64,000 bases of DNA, taken from assembly GCA_965224275.1 (NCBI GenBank), contig CBDCYR010000015.1:248001-312000 (forward strand). The letters are read 5' to 3'. The notes below the pieces were generated by a model. The model saw only the letters and a program-made list of their open reading frames with translations. It was not told where the DNA came from and did not search any database. This document shows, piece by piece, positions 50,852 to 59,532 of the stretch. The stretch comes from CAUZWH01 sp965224275. GTDB taxonomy: Bacteria; Pseudomonadota; Alphaproteobacteria; SHVV01. A program made the position numbers and the translations under genes. Positions within the stretch are counted from its first letter, which is position 1, and every line of letters starts with the position of its first letter.

Positions 50852-52273
50852 ATGACCAGCATCAACTACGACGAACGTATCCCCAATAATGTCGGAATTG
50901 GCGACAATCGCCGTCTCAAGCGTGCGCTGGAGGCATGGCAGCCGGCGTTCTTGGACTGGTGGCGCAGCAACGGCCCGGACGGCTTTATGGAAAACGACAT
51001 CTACCTGCGGACGGCAATCAGCGTCGAGCCCGACGGTTGGATGAATTTCGACTATGTGAAAATGCCGGACTATCGCTGGGGTGTTTTTCTAATGCCGACC
51101 GGTGAGGATCGAAAAATCAACTTCGGCCGCCACAAAGGCGAGCCCGCTTGGCAGGAAGTGCCCGGCGAATATCGCGCTCCGTTGCGGCGTATGATTGTTA
51201 TCCAAGGTGACACCGAGCCCGCTTCGGTCGAGCAGCAGCGCTATCTCGGACATACCTGCCCCTCGTTATACGATCTGCGGAGCTTGTTTCAGGTTAATGT
51301 CGAGGAAGGCCGCCACCTTTGGGCGATGGCTTATTTGCTGCACGCTTATTTCGGCCGCGACGGCCGCGCCGAAGCGCATGCCTTGTTGCAGCGCCACTCA
51401 GGCCATGCCGATCGGCCGCGAATCCTCGGCGCATTCAATGAGAAAACGCCGGATTGGCTATCGTTTTTCATGTTCACGACATTCACCGACCGCGATGGAA
51501 AGTTCCAACTCGCTTCGCTGGCGGAATCCGGTTTCGATCCGCTGGCGCGCAGCTGCCAGTTTATGTTGCGCGAAGAGGGTTACCACATGTCAACCGGCGA
51601 ACGCGGCGTCGGGCGCATCGTTCGACGCACCTGCGAGGTGATGCGGGAACACAAAACAGACGATGTCCGCAAGCACGGAGTGGTTGACCTTCGGACGTTG
51701 CAAAAATATGTCAACTTCCACTGCAGTGTATCGATGGATCTGTTCGGTGCCGAGATCTCAACCAACGCCGCCAATAGCTACGCGATGGGAATCAAGGGCC
51801 GATTCCGAGAGGAAACGATCGACGATGACCACGTGTTAACCGACGCATCGTATCCCGTGGAAGCGTGGACGGGATCAGAATTCAAGGTTAAGGACGAGCC
51901 CGCTTTGACGGCTCTCAACGAAAGACTGCGGAATGACTATTACGCAGAATGCGCGCGGATTGTTGAGGGTTGGAGCGAGATCATTCGCGAGCATAGAATC
52001 GATTTCGAACTCACTTTACCCCACCATGCGTTTCACCGCGCGGTTGGATCGTTCGCAGAGATGTCGTTCACCCCGACTGGGGAACCCATCAGCAAAGAAC
52101 AGTGGAACGAAAGCCGGGACAAGTGGGTTCCAAATGATGATGACCATGCTTTCGTCGGCTCGCTCATGCAAGAGCCGACAACCGAGCCAGGCAAGTTCGC
52201 CAATTGGATTGCGCCGCCGGATCGTGGCCTAAATCGGTTGCCGCTTGATTTTGAGTATGTTCGCCTCGCTTGA
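50852..52273 (+). CDS. boxB: Benzoyl-CoA 2,3-epoxidase subunit B
   Basis: A 473-residue diiron oxygenase component that epoxidises benzoyl-CoA. Iron ligands appear as E-x3-H in QVNVEEGRHLWAM (E151 or E152, H155) and in MLREEGYHMSTGERG; the start YDERIPNNVGIGDNRRLKRA and PNDDDHAFVGSLM are BoxB-typical. The reductase BoxA and the benzoate-CoA ligase are not in the window, so electrons must come from a distant gene. GGGAATGC precedes ATG 50852 weakly. Gene order boxC-boxB is as in known clusters. Confidence 0.95.
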   Translation: MTSINYDERIPNNVGIGDNRRLKRALEAWQPAFLDWWRSNGPDGFMENDIYLRTAISVEPDGWMNFDYVKMPDYRWGVFLMPTGEDRKINFGRHKGEPAWQEVPGEYRAPLRRMIVIQGDTEPASVEQQRYLGHTCPSLYDLRSLFQVNVEEGRHLWAMAYLLHAYFGRDGRAEAHALLQRHSGHADRPRILGAFNEKTPDWLSFFMFTTFTDRDGKFQLASLAESGFDPLARSCQFMLREEGYHMSTGERGVGRIVRRTCEVMREHKTDDVRKHGVVDLRTLQKYVNFHCSVSMDLFGAEISTNAANSYAMGIKGRFREETIDDDHVLTDASYPVEAWTGSEFKVKDEPALTALNERLRNDYYAECARIVEGWSEIIREHRIDFELTLPHHAFHRAVGSFAEMSFTPTGEPISKEQWNESRDKWVPNDDDHAFVGSLMQEPTTEPGKFANWIAPPDRGLNRLPLDFEYVRLA

Positions 52274-52352
52274 GCCCGGCGAACGAAATTTGCAGCGATG
52301 GTTGCGAGCGCACCGCCATCCTGGCGTGCGCTGATTTGCCGAAACGAGACGA

Positions 52353-54428
52353 ATGAGCGGCCCACAATCCGACATAGATCGAGCCCGCGAGCTTCATCGC
52401 GGCGGCGCTATCAATGACGCCAAACGAATCTACGAATCGATTCTCGAGGCAGAACCGGCCAACGCCGAGGCACTCCACCTGCTCGGTGTGGTCGGTCTTC
52501 AGACCGGTAGCCCCGATCGGGCGATCGATCTGATTAGTCAGGCGATCGAGATCGATGAGGCCGATGCGCGATTCCACAATAATCTCGGTGAAGCCTTTCG
52601 CACGCGGCGCGATATTCCGAAAGCTCTCGCGAGCTATCGAGCGGCGCGTGCTCTTGACCCCAGCTTCGCCCAAGCGATCAACAATGAGGGCGCGGCACTC
52701 ATGGCGCTCGGTCAAGTTGCCGAGGCGGGACAATGCTTCAGGGATGCCATATCGGAAGATGAGACCTATGTGCAAGCTCACCTTAATTTTGCAATTGCAT
52801 TGCAAGCGGTTGGCGATTCGACGGGCGCTCTCGCTACCCTTGCCGCGGCTCGCAGACTCGATCCGGCCGACGTAACCCTCCTCCAAAGTTACGCGATGGT
52901 CACGGCCCGTCTCCCGCTCGCGGCGATCGGTTCAGAATGCGAGCCACACATCTTGGCCGCCCTTTCAAACCACGGCGTTAACGCGCAAAGGCTGGTTTGG
53001 CCCGCACTGCGATTGCTCGCAACGTCGCCCGCGTTTATCGCGTTGTCAGGTGCAACCGACGCGGCGATCAAAAGCGGCGAGCACGACGACGCGTTGGAAA
53101 ACCCAATTTTTCTCGGTCTTCTCCAACGCACCATTATCACCAATACAACGACCGAACTTCTGCTGACGCGACTGCGGCGGATCTGCCTCAATGACATATC
53201 TGCCGCCGAAGGGGGTCTGGCGGGGCGTTTGCCAGCATTTGCGTCGGCACTGGCCATTCAATGTTTTGTTACCGACCACGCTTATGCCGATACAGCCGAC
53301 GAGGATGAACGGTTAAGCGACTTGGTTCGCGAGATGCGAAGCACGGTAAACGACAGCGGGTTGGATCATCCTGCACCGGTTGCGTCAATGAGCGTGATCG
53401 CGATGTATCGCCCGCTCCGCGAGGTCTTCCCGGAGAGCGTTGATCTGGGTGCCTGTGTGACGCCACAACTGTTTGCCTTACACGTGGTGGCGTCGGAGGA
53501 AGAAACATTGCTGGATGCAGCGATTCCATCACTATCACCACCTGCTGGCGAGGAGATGGTGCCCGCCCAACTCGATGACGGTGAGGCCCCCTATCCACGC
53601 TGGATTTCATGTGATCGCCGCACCCCCGTTCCCTTGGCGAACGTCCTGGGTACACTGTTTCCGCATCATGTCATGCCAGCATTCACTCACGCGCCCGTGC
53701 GTGCCCTGGTCGCTGGCTGCGGAACCGGCAAATACGCGCTCGACGTTGCCCAGCAATATCTCGTGTCTGAGCTCATCGCATTCGATGCCAGTCGCGCGAA
53801 CCTGCGCTACGCGGCCCGCATGGCTGGCCAACTCGGTTTCGTCAATATCGCTTTCTCACACGCTGATATCCTGGCATTGGACGATTGGCCGGAGCGCTTT
53901 CAGGTAATCGAGAGCCCAAATGCGCTTCGACACCTCGATGATCCCCGGCTGGGTTTGCAGGTGCTCGCCGATAAACTTGATCCAGGCGGCTTGATGAAGA
54001 TTTCGCTCTACAGCAGGTTGGGTCGTAAGGCGATCACCGATACCCGAGCGATGATTGCAACAGGCCCGAGCCTGGTTCGGGTCGCCCGCCTGCGCGAAGC
54101 CCGTCAAGCGATCATTGAATTGCCACCCGATGATCCGCGTCGCGGCGTCACCGATTATCTGGAGTTCTACTCGTTGCGCGGTTGTCGCGATCTTCTCTAC
54201 GCCGCGCCAGAGCGGACATTCTCGATTCCAGAAATAGCATCGACGCTGGCTACGGCCGATCTCGAATTCGTTGGCTTTCAGTTTTCCGATCCGGCGGTGC
54301 CAACCCACTATGCCCAAGCACATCCGGCGGCGCCGCCCAATGACCTTGATCAATGGCACATATTTGAGCAATCAAACCCGGGTACGTTTACCGGGATGTA
54401 TCAATTCTGGTGCCAAAAACCGGTGTAG
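52353..54428 (+). CDS. TPR-repeat protein with C-terminal SAM-dependent methyltransferase domain
   Basis: A 691-residue protein. Residues about 1-170 are four to five tetratricopeptide repeats (LHRGGAINDAKRIYESILEA, EALHLLGVVGLQTGSPDRAI, ARFHNNLGEAFRTRRDIPKA, HLNFAIALQAVGDSTGAL). A helical middle region follows, then a class I methyltransferase domain from about 445: VRALVAGCGTGKYALDVA (SAM loop), LIAFDASRANLRYAARMA and the ADILALDDW strand. Such TPR-methyltransferases often modify proteins or surface glycans. It follows boxB by 79 bp, but a functional link is doubtful. Confidence 0.85.
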   Translation: MSGPQSDIDRARELHRGGAINDAKRIYESILEAEPANAEALHLLGVVGLQTGSPDRAIDLISQAIEIDEADARFHNNLGEAFRTRRDIPKALASYRAARALDPSFAQAINNEGAALMALGQVAEAGQCFRDAISEDETYVQAHLNFAIALQAVGDSTGALATLAAARRLDPADVTLLQSYAMVTARLPLAAIGSECEPHILAALSNHGVNAQRLVWPALRLLATSPAFIALSGATDAAIKSGEHDDALENPIFLGLLQRTIITNTTTELLLTRLRRICLNDISAAEGGLAGRLPAFASALAIQCFVTDHAYADTADEDERLSDLVREMRSTVNDSGLDHPAPVASMSVIAMYRPLREVFPESVDLGACVTPQLFALHVVASEEETLLDAAIPSLSPPAGEEMVPAQLDDGEAPYPRWISCDRRTPVPLANVLGTLFPHHVMPAFTHAPVRALVAGCGTGKYALDVAQQYLVSELIAFDASRANLRYAARMAGQLGFVNIAFSHADILALDDWPERFQVIESPNALRHLDDPRLGLQVLADKLDPGGLMKISLYSRLGRKAITDTRAMIATGPSLVRVARLREARQAIIELPPDDPRRGVTDYLEFYSLRGCRDLLYAAPERTFSIPEIASTLATADLEFVGFQFSDPAVPTHYAQAHPAAPPNDLDQWHIFEQSNPGTFTGMYQFWCQKPV

Positions 54429-54515
54429 CGCGCGTATGGGTACCAGATGTTGGATTTCATCCCCTAGACCAACAAAGCAGGTAGTTTCGCCTAGCGTTAT
54501 CCAAGGGACACGGTA

Positions 54516-54869
54516 ATGAGAACCATATCGACGCTCGTAATAACCACCGCCATCGTTGTGATCTTTGCGACCGTCTCCGGCCCGGCGCTGGCTGACCAGA
54601 TCGATGGTAACTGGTGCTTTAGCGACGGCCGTACATTTTCAATTCAGGGGTCGTCGATCGTGACACCGGGTGGCAACAGCATCACCGGCAACTACGATCG
54701 TCATGCGTTCTCGTATGTGGTGCCCGATTCGGAGCCGAATGCCGGTTCGAAGGTTGCGATGCGGCAATTGAACCAGATGACGATCAACGTCACTCAAGAG
54801 ACAGCACCGGGTTCGGGTACAGCCTCGCCGATTCAGGTTTGGAAACGCTGCACGCCAACCACCAGCTAA
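54516..54869 (+). CDS. Small secreted protein of unknown function
   Basis: A 117-residue protein with a signal peptide (MRTISTLVITTAIVVIFATV, cleavage at ALA-DQ). The mature 90 residues form a likely beta-rich domain: IDGNWCFSDGRTFSIQGSSI, NSITGNYDRHAFSYVVP, and QVWKRC at the end; two cysteines (in NWCF and KRC) could form a disulfide closing a small barrel. I recognise no named family. It should be periplasmic. Convergent with the TauE gene at 54884. Confidence 0.75.
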   Translation: MRTISTLVITTAIVVIFATVSGPALADQIDGNWCFSDGRTFSIQGSSIVTPGGNSITGNYDRHAFSYVVPDSEPNAGSKVAMRQLNQMTINVTQETAPGSGTASPIQVWKRCTPTTS

Positions 54870-54883
54870 CGCCTGGCGAGGGC

Positions 54884-55630
54884 CTATTGCAGCAGGGCGC
54901 GGCCGACGAGGTAAGCCCCGAGGACGATCAAGGCGCCAAAGAAGAACTGGCGAAACAGCCGATCCGATAACCGTTGGCGCGCCCATCGGCCGCCGGCCAT
55001 GCCGATAATAGCGGGAACGATTCCGGCCGCGGATATGCCGCCGGTTTCCACCGTCAGCAAACCATGGCCGGATAGCGACACCGCGAGTGCCACCGACGCC
55101 ATCGCGAACATGACGCCCATCGCTTGTACGAATATGTCACGTGGTAGCGCGAGGGCCTGAAGGTAGAGCGCGCCCGGCATGACAAAGGTGCCGGTTAGGC
55201 CGGTTACGATGCCGGTGATACCGCCGACAGCGGGCGCCATCCAGATTTCGCGGCGACCCGGTGGCGGGATCTGCGGCGTTATCAAGCTTACCCCCGAATA
55301 GATGAGCAATAGCACGCCGAGTAAACCCGAGATGATGATCTGATCCGAACGCACCAGAATTCCACCGCCGATCCAGGCTCCCAAGAACATCATGACGATA
55401 AAGGGCCAGAGCCGTCGGACGATCGCTTGGAAGGCACCGCCCACGGTTGCTTGCCAGATATTGGTGAGGATCGCGGGGATCACCATTAACGCCATCGCCT
55501 CTTTGAGACCGATGGTGACCGTGAGTAACGCGAGTGCCACGGTCGGTAAGCCGAATCCGACGAAACCCTTGACGAAGCCGGCGAGCAAGAAGGTCGCGGC
55601 GATGACTGCAAGGAACTCGACGGAAAGCAT
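54884..55630 (-). CDS. TauE/SafE-family sulfite/organosulfonate exporter-like protein
   Basis: A 248-residue membrane protein with about eight hydrophobic segments. Its two halves each carry the family pattern: FLLAGFVKGFVGFGLPTVAL near the N-terminus and GGITGIVTGLTGTFVMPGAL in the middle. TauE-type permeases export sulfite, sulfoacetate or similar anions. No sulfonate genes adjoin. Upstream is the Rieske ferredoxin gene on the same strand, about 110 bp away, so they may be separate units. Confidence 0.88.
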   Translation of the reverse strand: MLSVEFLAVIAATFLLAGFVKGFVGFGLPTVALALLTVTIGLKEAMALMVIPAILTNIWQATVGGAFQAIVRRLWPFIVMMFLGAWIGGGILVRSDQIIISGLLGVLLLIYSGVSLITPQIPPPGRREIWMAPAVGGITGIVTGLTGTFVMPGALYLQALALPRDIFVQAMGVMFAMASVALAVSLSGHGLLTVETGGISAAGIVPAIIGMAGGRWARQRLSDRLFRQFFFGALIVLGAYLVGRALLQ

Positions 55631-55741
55631 CTTTGCACACGCGCGTTTGTTGCAAGGATGTATGGGTTATCGGAACGCGCGGTACGCGCTGGGACAGTTG
55701 CGCTCGGCGCCGGCCCGCGGCGCCGGATGAGATAGCCGTCC

Positions 55742-56176
55742 TCAATGTTCTATTTCGGGCCGATCTTTTTCGCCATCGTCATTCCAGAAATGGCGTTGAG
55801 TATCAGACAATAGAGCGACGCTGATTTGGTTGCCTTCGGTGCGTACTTCGTAAGTGCTTATCGGGGTCTCGCCGGGGCCCGAGAGAGCTTCGCCAGTCCG
55901 CATGTCGTAGATTGTTTTGTGTACCGGGCACTGGATAGTGGTCCCGTCGAGCGTGCCTTCAGGTAGAAAACCGCGGTTGCCGACATGGAAATGGCCGTCT
56001 ACGCCCTCTTCATCGTGGTGGCCGACAAACGTTGAAATGCAGCCGCATCGCGTGCCAAACGCCAGGTAGGTTCCGTCGACATTGGCAATGGCAATTTCAT
56101 TACCGTCGAGATCTACCGCTTTGATCGAATTGGGGGCGACTTCGTTAGTATTCGCAACAACACGGAACTCACTCAT
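55742..56176 (-). CDS. Rieske-type 2Fe-2S ferredoxin with atypical first ligand motif
   Basis: A 144-residue soluble protein. The second half of a Rieske site is intact (CPVH, C83 and H86, in GTLDGTTIQCPVHKTIYDM). The first half, normally C-x-H some 16 residues before, is changed: TRCGCIST (C44, C46) comes 36 residues before C83, and an inserted His-rich stretch, GHHDEEGVDGHFHVGNRG, holds H62 and H64 where C-x-H would align. The cluster may use an unusual ligand set, or be lost. ATG 56176 has GGAGG 8 nt upstream. Such ferredoxins feed electrons to ring hydroxylases. The fold assignment is firm, the cluster type is not. Confidence 0.8.
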   Translation of the reverse strand: MSEFRVVANTNEVAPNSIKAVDLDGNEIAIANVDGTYLAFGTRCGCISTFVGHHDEEGVDGHFHVGNRGFLPEGTLDGTTIQCPVHKTIYDMRTGEALSGPGETPISTYEVRTEGNQISVALLSDTQRHFWNDDGEKDRPEIEH

Positions 56177-56424
56177 GATGGACCTCCTCACCTTACAGCT
56201 CAGCCGCGCTTCTCGCGGCCGACTCCCAACATCACATTTGTGCCACGAGTTGCCCTGCAGAGACAACAATGAAGCGGCCGCCCGGCCCGCTTTTGGCCGA
56301 CCGATGGCCCATCCAAACGCGCGACCTGATAAATTCAAAGCCTGCTGGCGGGCTCGCCCCGACCCCAGATCGAAGATCTTGGCGCAGCGACTGCAACGCA
56401 GCTTAGGCAATCGGAGAAAATGAT

Positions 56425-57234
56425 ATGACCGACCGCTACGCCGACTATGAACGCTTGAAGTTCGACCGCCCAGCCGAACGCGTCCTGCGGATTACCCTCG
56501 AACAGGTCGGCAAGCTCAACGCGATCGATGCCGTCGCGCACGAAGAACTCGCCTATGTGTGGAACGAGATTGATAAGGACTCTACGGTTTCGTGCGTGAT
56601 CGTGACTGGCGCGGGTGAGGCCTTTTCCGCAGGTGGCGATCTCGCAATGGTCGAGCAAATAATCGGCGACTTCGACACGCGTGCTCAAGCTTGGAAGGAG
56701 GCGCGTGATCTGGTCTACAACGTGATCAATTGTTCCAAGCCAATCGTGTCAGCGATGACCGGCCCCGCGGTCGGCGCCGGCTTGGTGGTCGGTCTGCTGG
56801 CTGACGTTTCCATTGCGGGGAAGAAGGCGCGGATCATTGACGGGCATACCCGCCTCGGCGTGGCGGCCGGCGATCATTCGGCGATTATCTGGCCGTTACT
56901 ATGCGGTATGGCAAAGGCGAAATACTACTTGCTGACATGTGAACCGCTGTCCGGGGAAGAGGCCGAGCGGATCGGGCTGGTATCGTTGTGCGTCGACGAT
57001 GCCGTCCTCCAAGACAAAGCTCTCGATGTTGCACAGAAACTGGTCGCCGGCGCGCCGAGCGCAATCCGCTGGACAAAATATGCCCTGAACAACTGGTTGC
57101 GCATGATGGGTCCTAATTTCGACACCTCGCTCGCGCTCGAGTTTCTTGGCTTCACCGGGCCTGAGGTACAGGAAGGAATGACCTCGCTGCGGGACAAGCG
57201 CGCGCCGGATTTCCCGCGGGATACGCCGCTATAG
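56425..57234 (+). CDS. Enoyl-CoA hydratase/isomerase family protein
   Basis: A 269-residue crotonase. LRITLEQVGKLNAIDAVAHE, VIVTGAGEAFSAGGDLAMVE (first oxyanion loop), KPIVSAMTGPAVGAGLVVGL (second oxyanion loop) and the ARIIDGHTRLGVAAGDHSAI stretch are in the expected order. The usual second catalytic Glu position carries D-H in GDHSA, as in some non-hydratase members. It may act in beta-oxidation of ring-cleavage products from the box pathway. GAGAAAATG lies just before ATG 56425. Divergent from the Rieske ferredoxin gene. Confidence 0.9.
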   Translation: MTDRYADYERLKFDRPAERVLRITLEQVGKLNAIDAVAHEELAYVWNEIDKDSTVSCVIVTGAGEAFSAGGDLAMVEQIIGDFDTRAQAWKEARDLVYNVINCSKPIVSAMTGPAVGAGLVVGLLADVSIAGKKARIIDGHTRLGVAAGDHSAIIWPLLCGMAKAKYYLLTCEPLSGEEAERIGLVSLCVDDAVLQDKALDVAQKLVAGAPSAIRWTKYALNNWLRMMGPNFDTSLALEFLGFTGPEVQEGMTSLRDKRAPDFPRDTPL

Positions 57235-57470
57235 CACCGCTATTGGCTCGATCATTGCGCGCGGCGTTAAATTGATGAAATCGACCAATGGTCTCTAACG
57301 TTGATGGCGGTTTGGGTCCACAAATTGCCTTGCCGGACACCCGCGATCAACGGCAAGTTTCGGCCTGCCACCGACATTTTTCGACAGAGAGTCCAGTTTA
57401 CTCTCAGCAACGGACCCGTTCCGGGTAGCCCGAAGGGGCAATTGTAGCCAATACCAGTCATGGCCGTACA

Positions 57471-57495
57471 AAGAAAAGGCGGCTCTAAGGCCGCC
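57471..57495 (-). terminator. Intrinsic terminator of the VPLPA-CTERM gene
   Basis: On the minus strand, GGCGGC-CTTAGA-GCCGCC is followed by TTTTCTTTG, 30 bp beyond the stop at 57525. Confidence 0.8.
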
Positions 57496-57524
57496 CTGCG
57501 TAACTACAAACTCTCCTCCTAATT

Positions 57525-58259
57525 CTATACCGCTTTGCGCCGCCGCCACCCCATAGCGCCGAGGCCAAGTAGGCCCGAGAGGAGTAGTGGGAGGGCTGCG
57601 GGGATCGGGATGACGCCGTTGGGGTCAACCAAATCGTTTGGGGTCGCCGCAAAATCATAGAAACGGATGTAGTCGAGAAACCCCGAAGTTGCTTCCCTAC
57701 GGGAGGTGGCAAAATCATCCTGCAGAAAAATAAATTGGGTGTCAGCCACCGCGAGCCCGGTAGGGTCGGTCCCACTGATCGCTAGTACCCCGTTTATGTA
57801 ACCACTGAAAACGCCGAAGCTAGTTCGTGCGAAAAGGATGTTGGTGGAGACTCCCTGCAATAATGCGTTTCCGCCGCCCGGCGCAGAGGAATTGAATAGC
57901 TGTAGATTTCCGTCGATTTGATAGAAACCGGTGTCCGGGGCAAGATTTTTAAAATCAATAAGTTTCGTATATGAGTTAATTGCGTCTAGCGTGACCTGCA
58001 TTTCGATTGCATATGCGTCCGTAGCAGACGATAGAGTTCCTGAAAATGTTGGGCCCTGATTTATTCCAAAGGAAAGACCGGTTGCGCCTAGCACACCCCC
58101 GCCAGAAAACATGTCCGCCCCATTGCCGAGAGTGTCGGAAAAGGAATTGTTGAAATCATAGGAGTGTGTGAGCGAAGCGGCGTTGGCCGCAGTCACGCCC
58201 GAGACCACAACCGCGACCAAAAATAAGCCTGCGACGAATAAGCCGATCAAATTCTTCAT
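57525..58259 (-). CDS. VPLPA-CTERM sorting-domain protein, LamG-like
   Basis: A 244-residue exported surface protein. Signal peptide 1-28 (LIGLFVAGLFLVAVVVSGV, cleavage ANA-AS). The mature part looks like a LamG/concanavalin-type beta sandwich: LTHSYDFNNSFSDTLGNGAD, DAYAIEMQVTLDAINSYTKL, then SGFLDYIRFYD. It ends with the sorting tail IPIPAALP, a hydrophobic helix (LLLSGLLGLGAMGW) and RRRK, the VPLPA-CTERM layout recognised by an exosortase. No exosortase gene is in the window. Followed by a clear terminator. Confidence 0.9.
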   Translation of the reverse strand: MKNLIGLFVAGLFLVAVVVSGVTAANAASLTHSYDFNNSFSDTLGNGADMFSGGGVLGATGLSFGINQGPTFSGTLSSATDAYAIEMQVTLDAINSYTKLIDFKNLAPDTGFYQIDGNLQLFNSSAPGGGNALLQGVSTNILFARTSFGVFSGYINGVLAISGTDPTGLAVADTQFIFLQDDFATSRREATSGFLDYIRFYDFAATPNDLVDPNGVIPIPAALPLLLSGLLGLGAMGWRRRKAV

Positions 58260-58728
58260 GACTCTCCCCGTTCTCTAGGACGCAACGGCGCGCGGTGATC
58301 TGTTGGTGCAATAGATCGTTGGCTCGTTAGTAACAGAAAGAAAATTTCATATTCTTTCCCCTAACCTCGCGCTCTTCGAACCGGAACGGTTAGCGTAAGC
58401 CCAAATGTGACGGCTGGCACAGGGGCATATGGGGTACTCAGTAGGAGGTATTCGGATTACGCGATAAACACCCGTGCCGATTCACCTATTGGTGCAGCTT
58501 TGGCAATTTGGATGCCGTAGCAGATGTGTTGTTTGCAACAATCGAAATCGCAGCTGGTCGAATGTCGCGTTTGGGGTCATGACCACAAAGACGGGGCAAC
58601 GCTTCGGTGAGGTGGATTTCATGACGGCGATTGGTCGTCTGTCGCAAGTTTCTTCGGTGCTCGGCAATGTTTATTGATGTGAGCAGGCGTTTGATAGAGG
58701 TGCCGACTGCGAGCGCCGAGGAGATGAC
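58260..58728. other. Long intergenic stretch, divergent promoters
   Basis: About 470 bp between the VPLPA-CTERM gene and the SDR gene. No protein family, repeat or terminator was recognised. It contains AT-richer DNA around 58310-58370 and must hold the promoters of both genes. A small open frame at 58474-58677 has no ribosome site or match and was not called. Confidence 0.5.
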
Positions 58729-59517
58729 ATGTCCGACGATCTGTTCTCATTGGACGAACACGTCATCCTGTTAACCGGCGGCGCGCGTGGGTTGGGCCAG
58801 CCGATGGCCCGGGCGCTCGCGCGGGCTGGTGCTCACATCGTCCTCAACGACGTCGATGAAGCTGCGCTCAACACCGAGATTGGGGCAATGAAATCCGATG
58901 GCCTCAGTGCTTCGGGCATGGCGTTCGACGTGGTCGACGCCGACGCTAGGGAGGCAGCTATTCCTGCGATTATTGCCGAACACGGCCGTCTTGACGCACT
59001 TTTCAACAATGCCGGAATCGGCAACCTCGTGCCGCTCGTCGACATGGAGATGGAGAATTGGCAACAGATCATCGATGTCGACCTCACGGCCGGGTTCCAC
59101 TTGGCACGCGAGGCGGCCAAGCCAATGATCAGACAGGGCCGGGGTCGCATCATCAGTACGTCGTCGATCGTTGGCCTGATGGGGCGTGCAGGGCTTGCGC
59201 ATTACGTTGCGGCAAAAGCTGGCATGGTTGGCCTTACCAAGGCCCTGGCAACAGAACTGGGACCGCACGGCATTAACTGCAACGCCATCGCACCTGGTTT
59301 CTTCACGACCTCGGTACCATTCCCGACGGAACGCTCACCGGCGGAAGTTCGCGAAGAAGAGAAACGACGACAGGACGTCTGTGATCGCACGCCGCTCAGG
59401 CGGTTCGCTGAACCTGCAGAACTCGGGGGTGTCGCCGTGTTCCTCGCTTCCCAGGCGTCTTCTTACGTCAACGGTCAGGTGATCGCGGTCGATGGGGGCT
59501 TGACAATAGCCCTTTGA
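58729..59517 (+). CDS. Short-chain dehydrogenase/reductase, gluconate 5-dehydrogenase-like
   Basis: A 262-residue classical SDR. Cofactor loop TGGARGLGQPMA, DVVDADAREAAI, the NNAG strand (FNNAGIGN), catalytic serine in STSSIVG, active-site YVAAKAG and PGFFTTS are present; it closes with VNGQVIAVDGGL. Asp in VLNDVDEA after strand 2 suggests NAD preference. GGAGATGAC precedes ATG 58729. It is convergent with the transporter genes at 59533-62920. Substrate unknown; a sugar or polyol is possible. Confidence 0.9.
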   Translation: MSDDLFSLDEHVILLTGGARGLGQPMARALARAGAHIVLNDVDEAALNTEIGAMKSDGLSASGMAFDVVDADAREAAIPAIIAEHGRLDALFNNAGIGNLVPLVDMEMENWQQIIDVDLTAGFHLAREAAKPMIRQGRGRIISTSSIVGLMGRAGLAHYVAAKAGMVGLTKALATELGPHGINCNAIAPGFFTTSVPFPTERSPAEVREEEKRRQDVCDRTPLRRFAEPAELGGVAVFLASQASSYVNGQVIAVDGGLTIAL

Positions 59518-59532
59518 CGACCTCGGTCGAAC

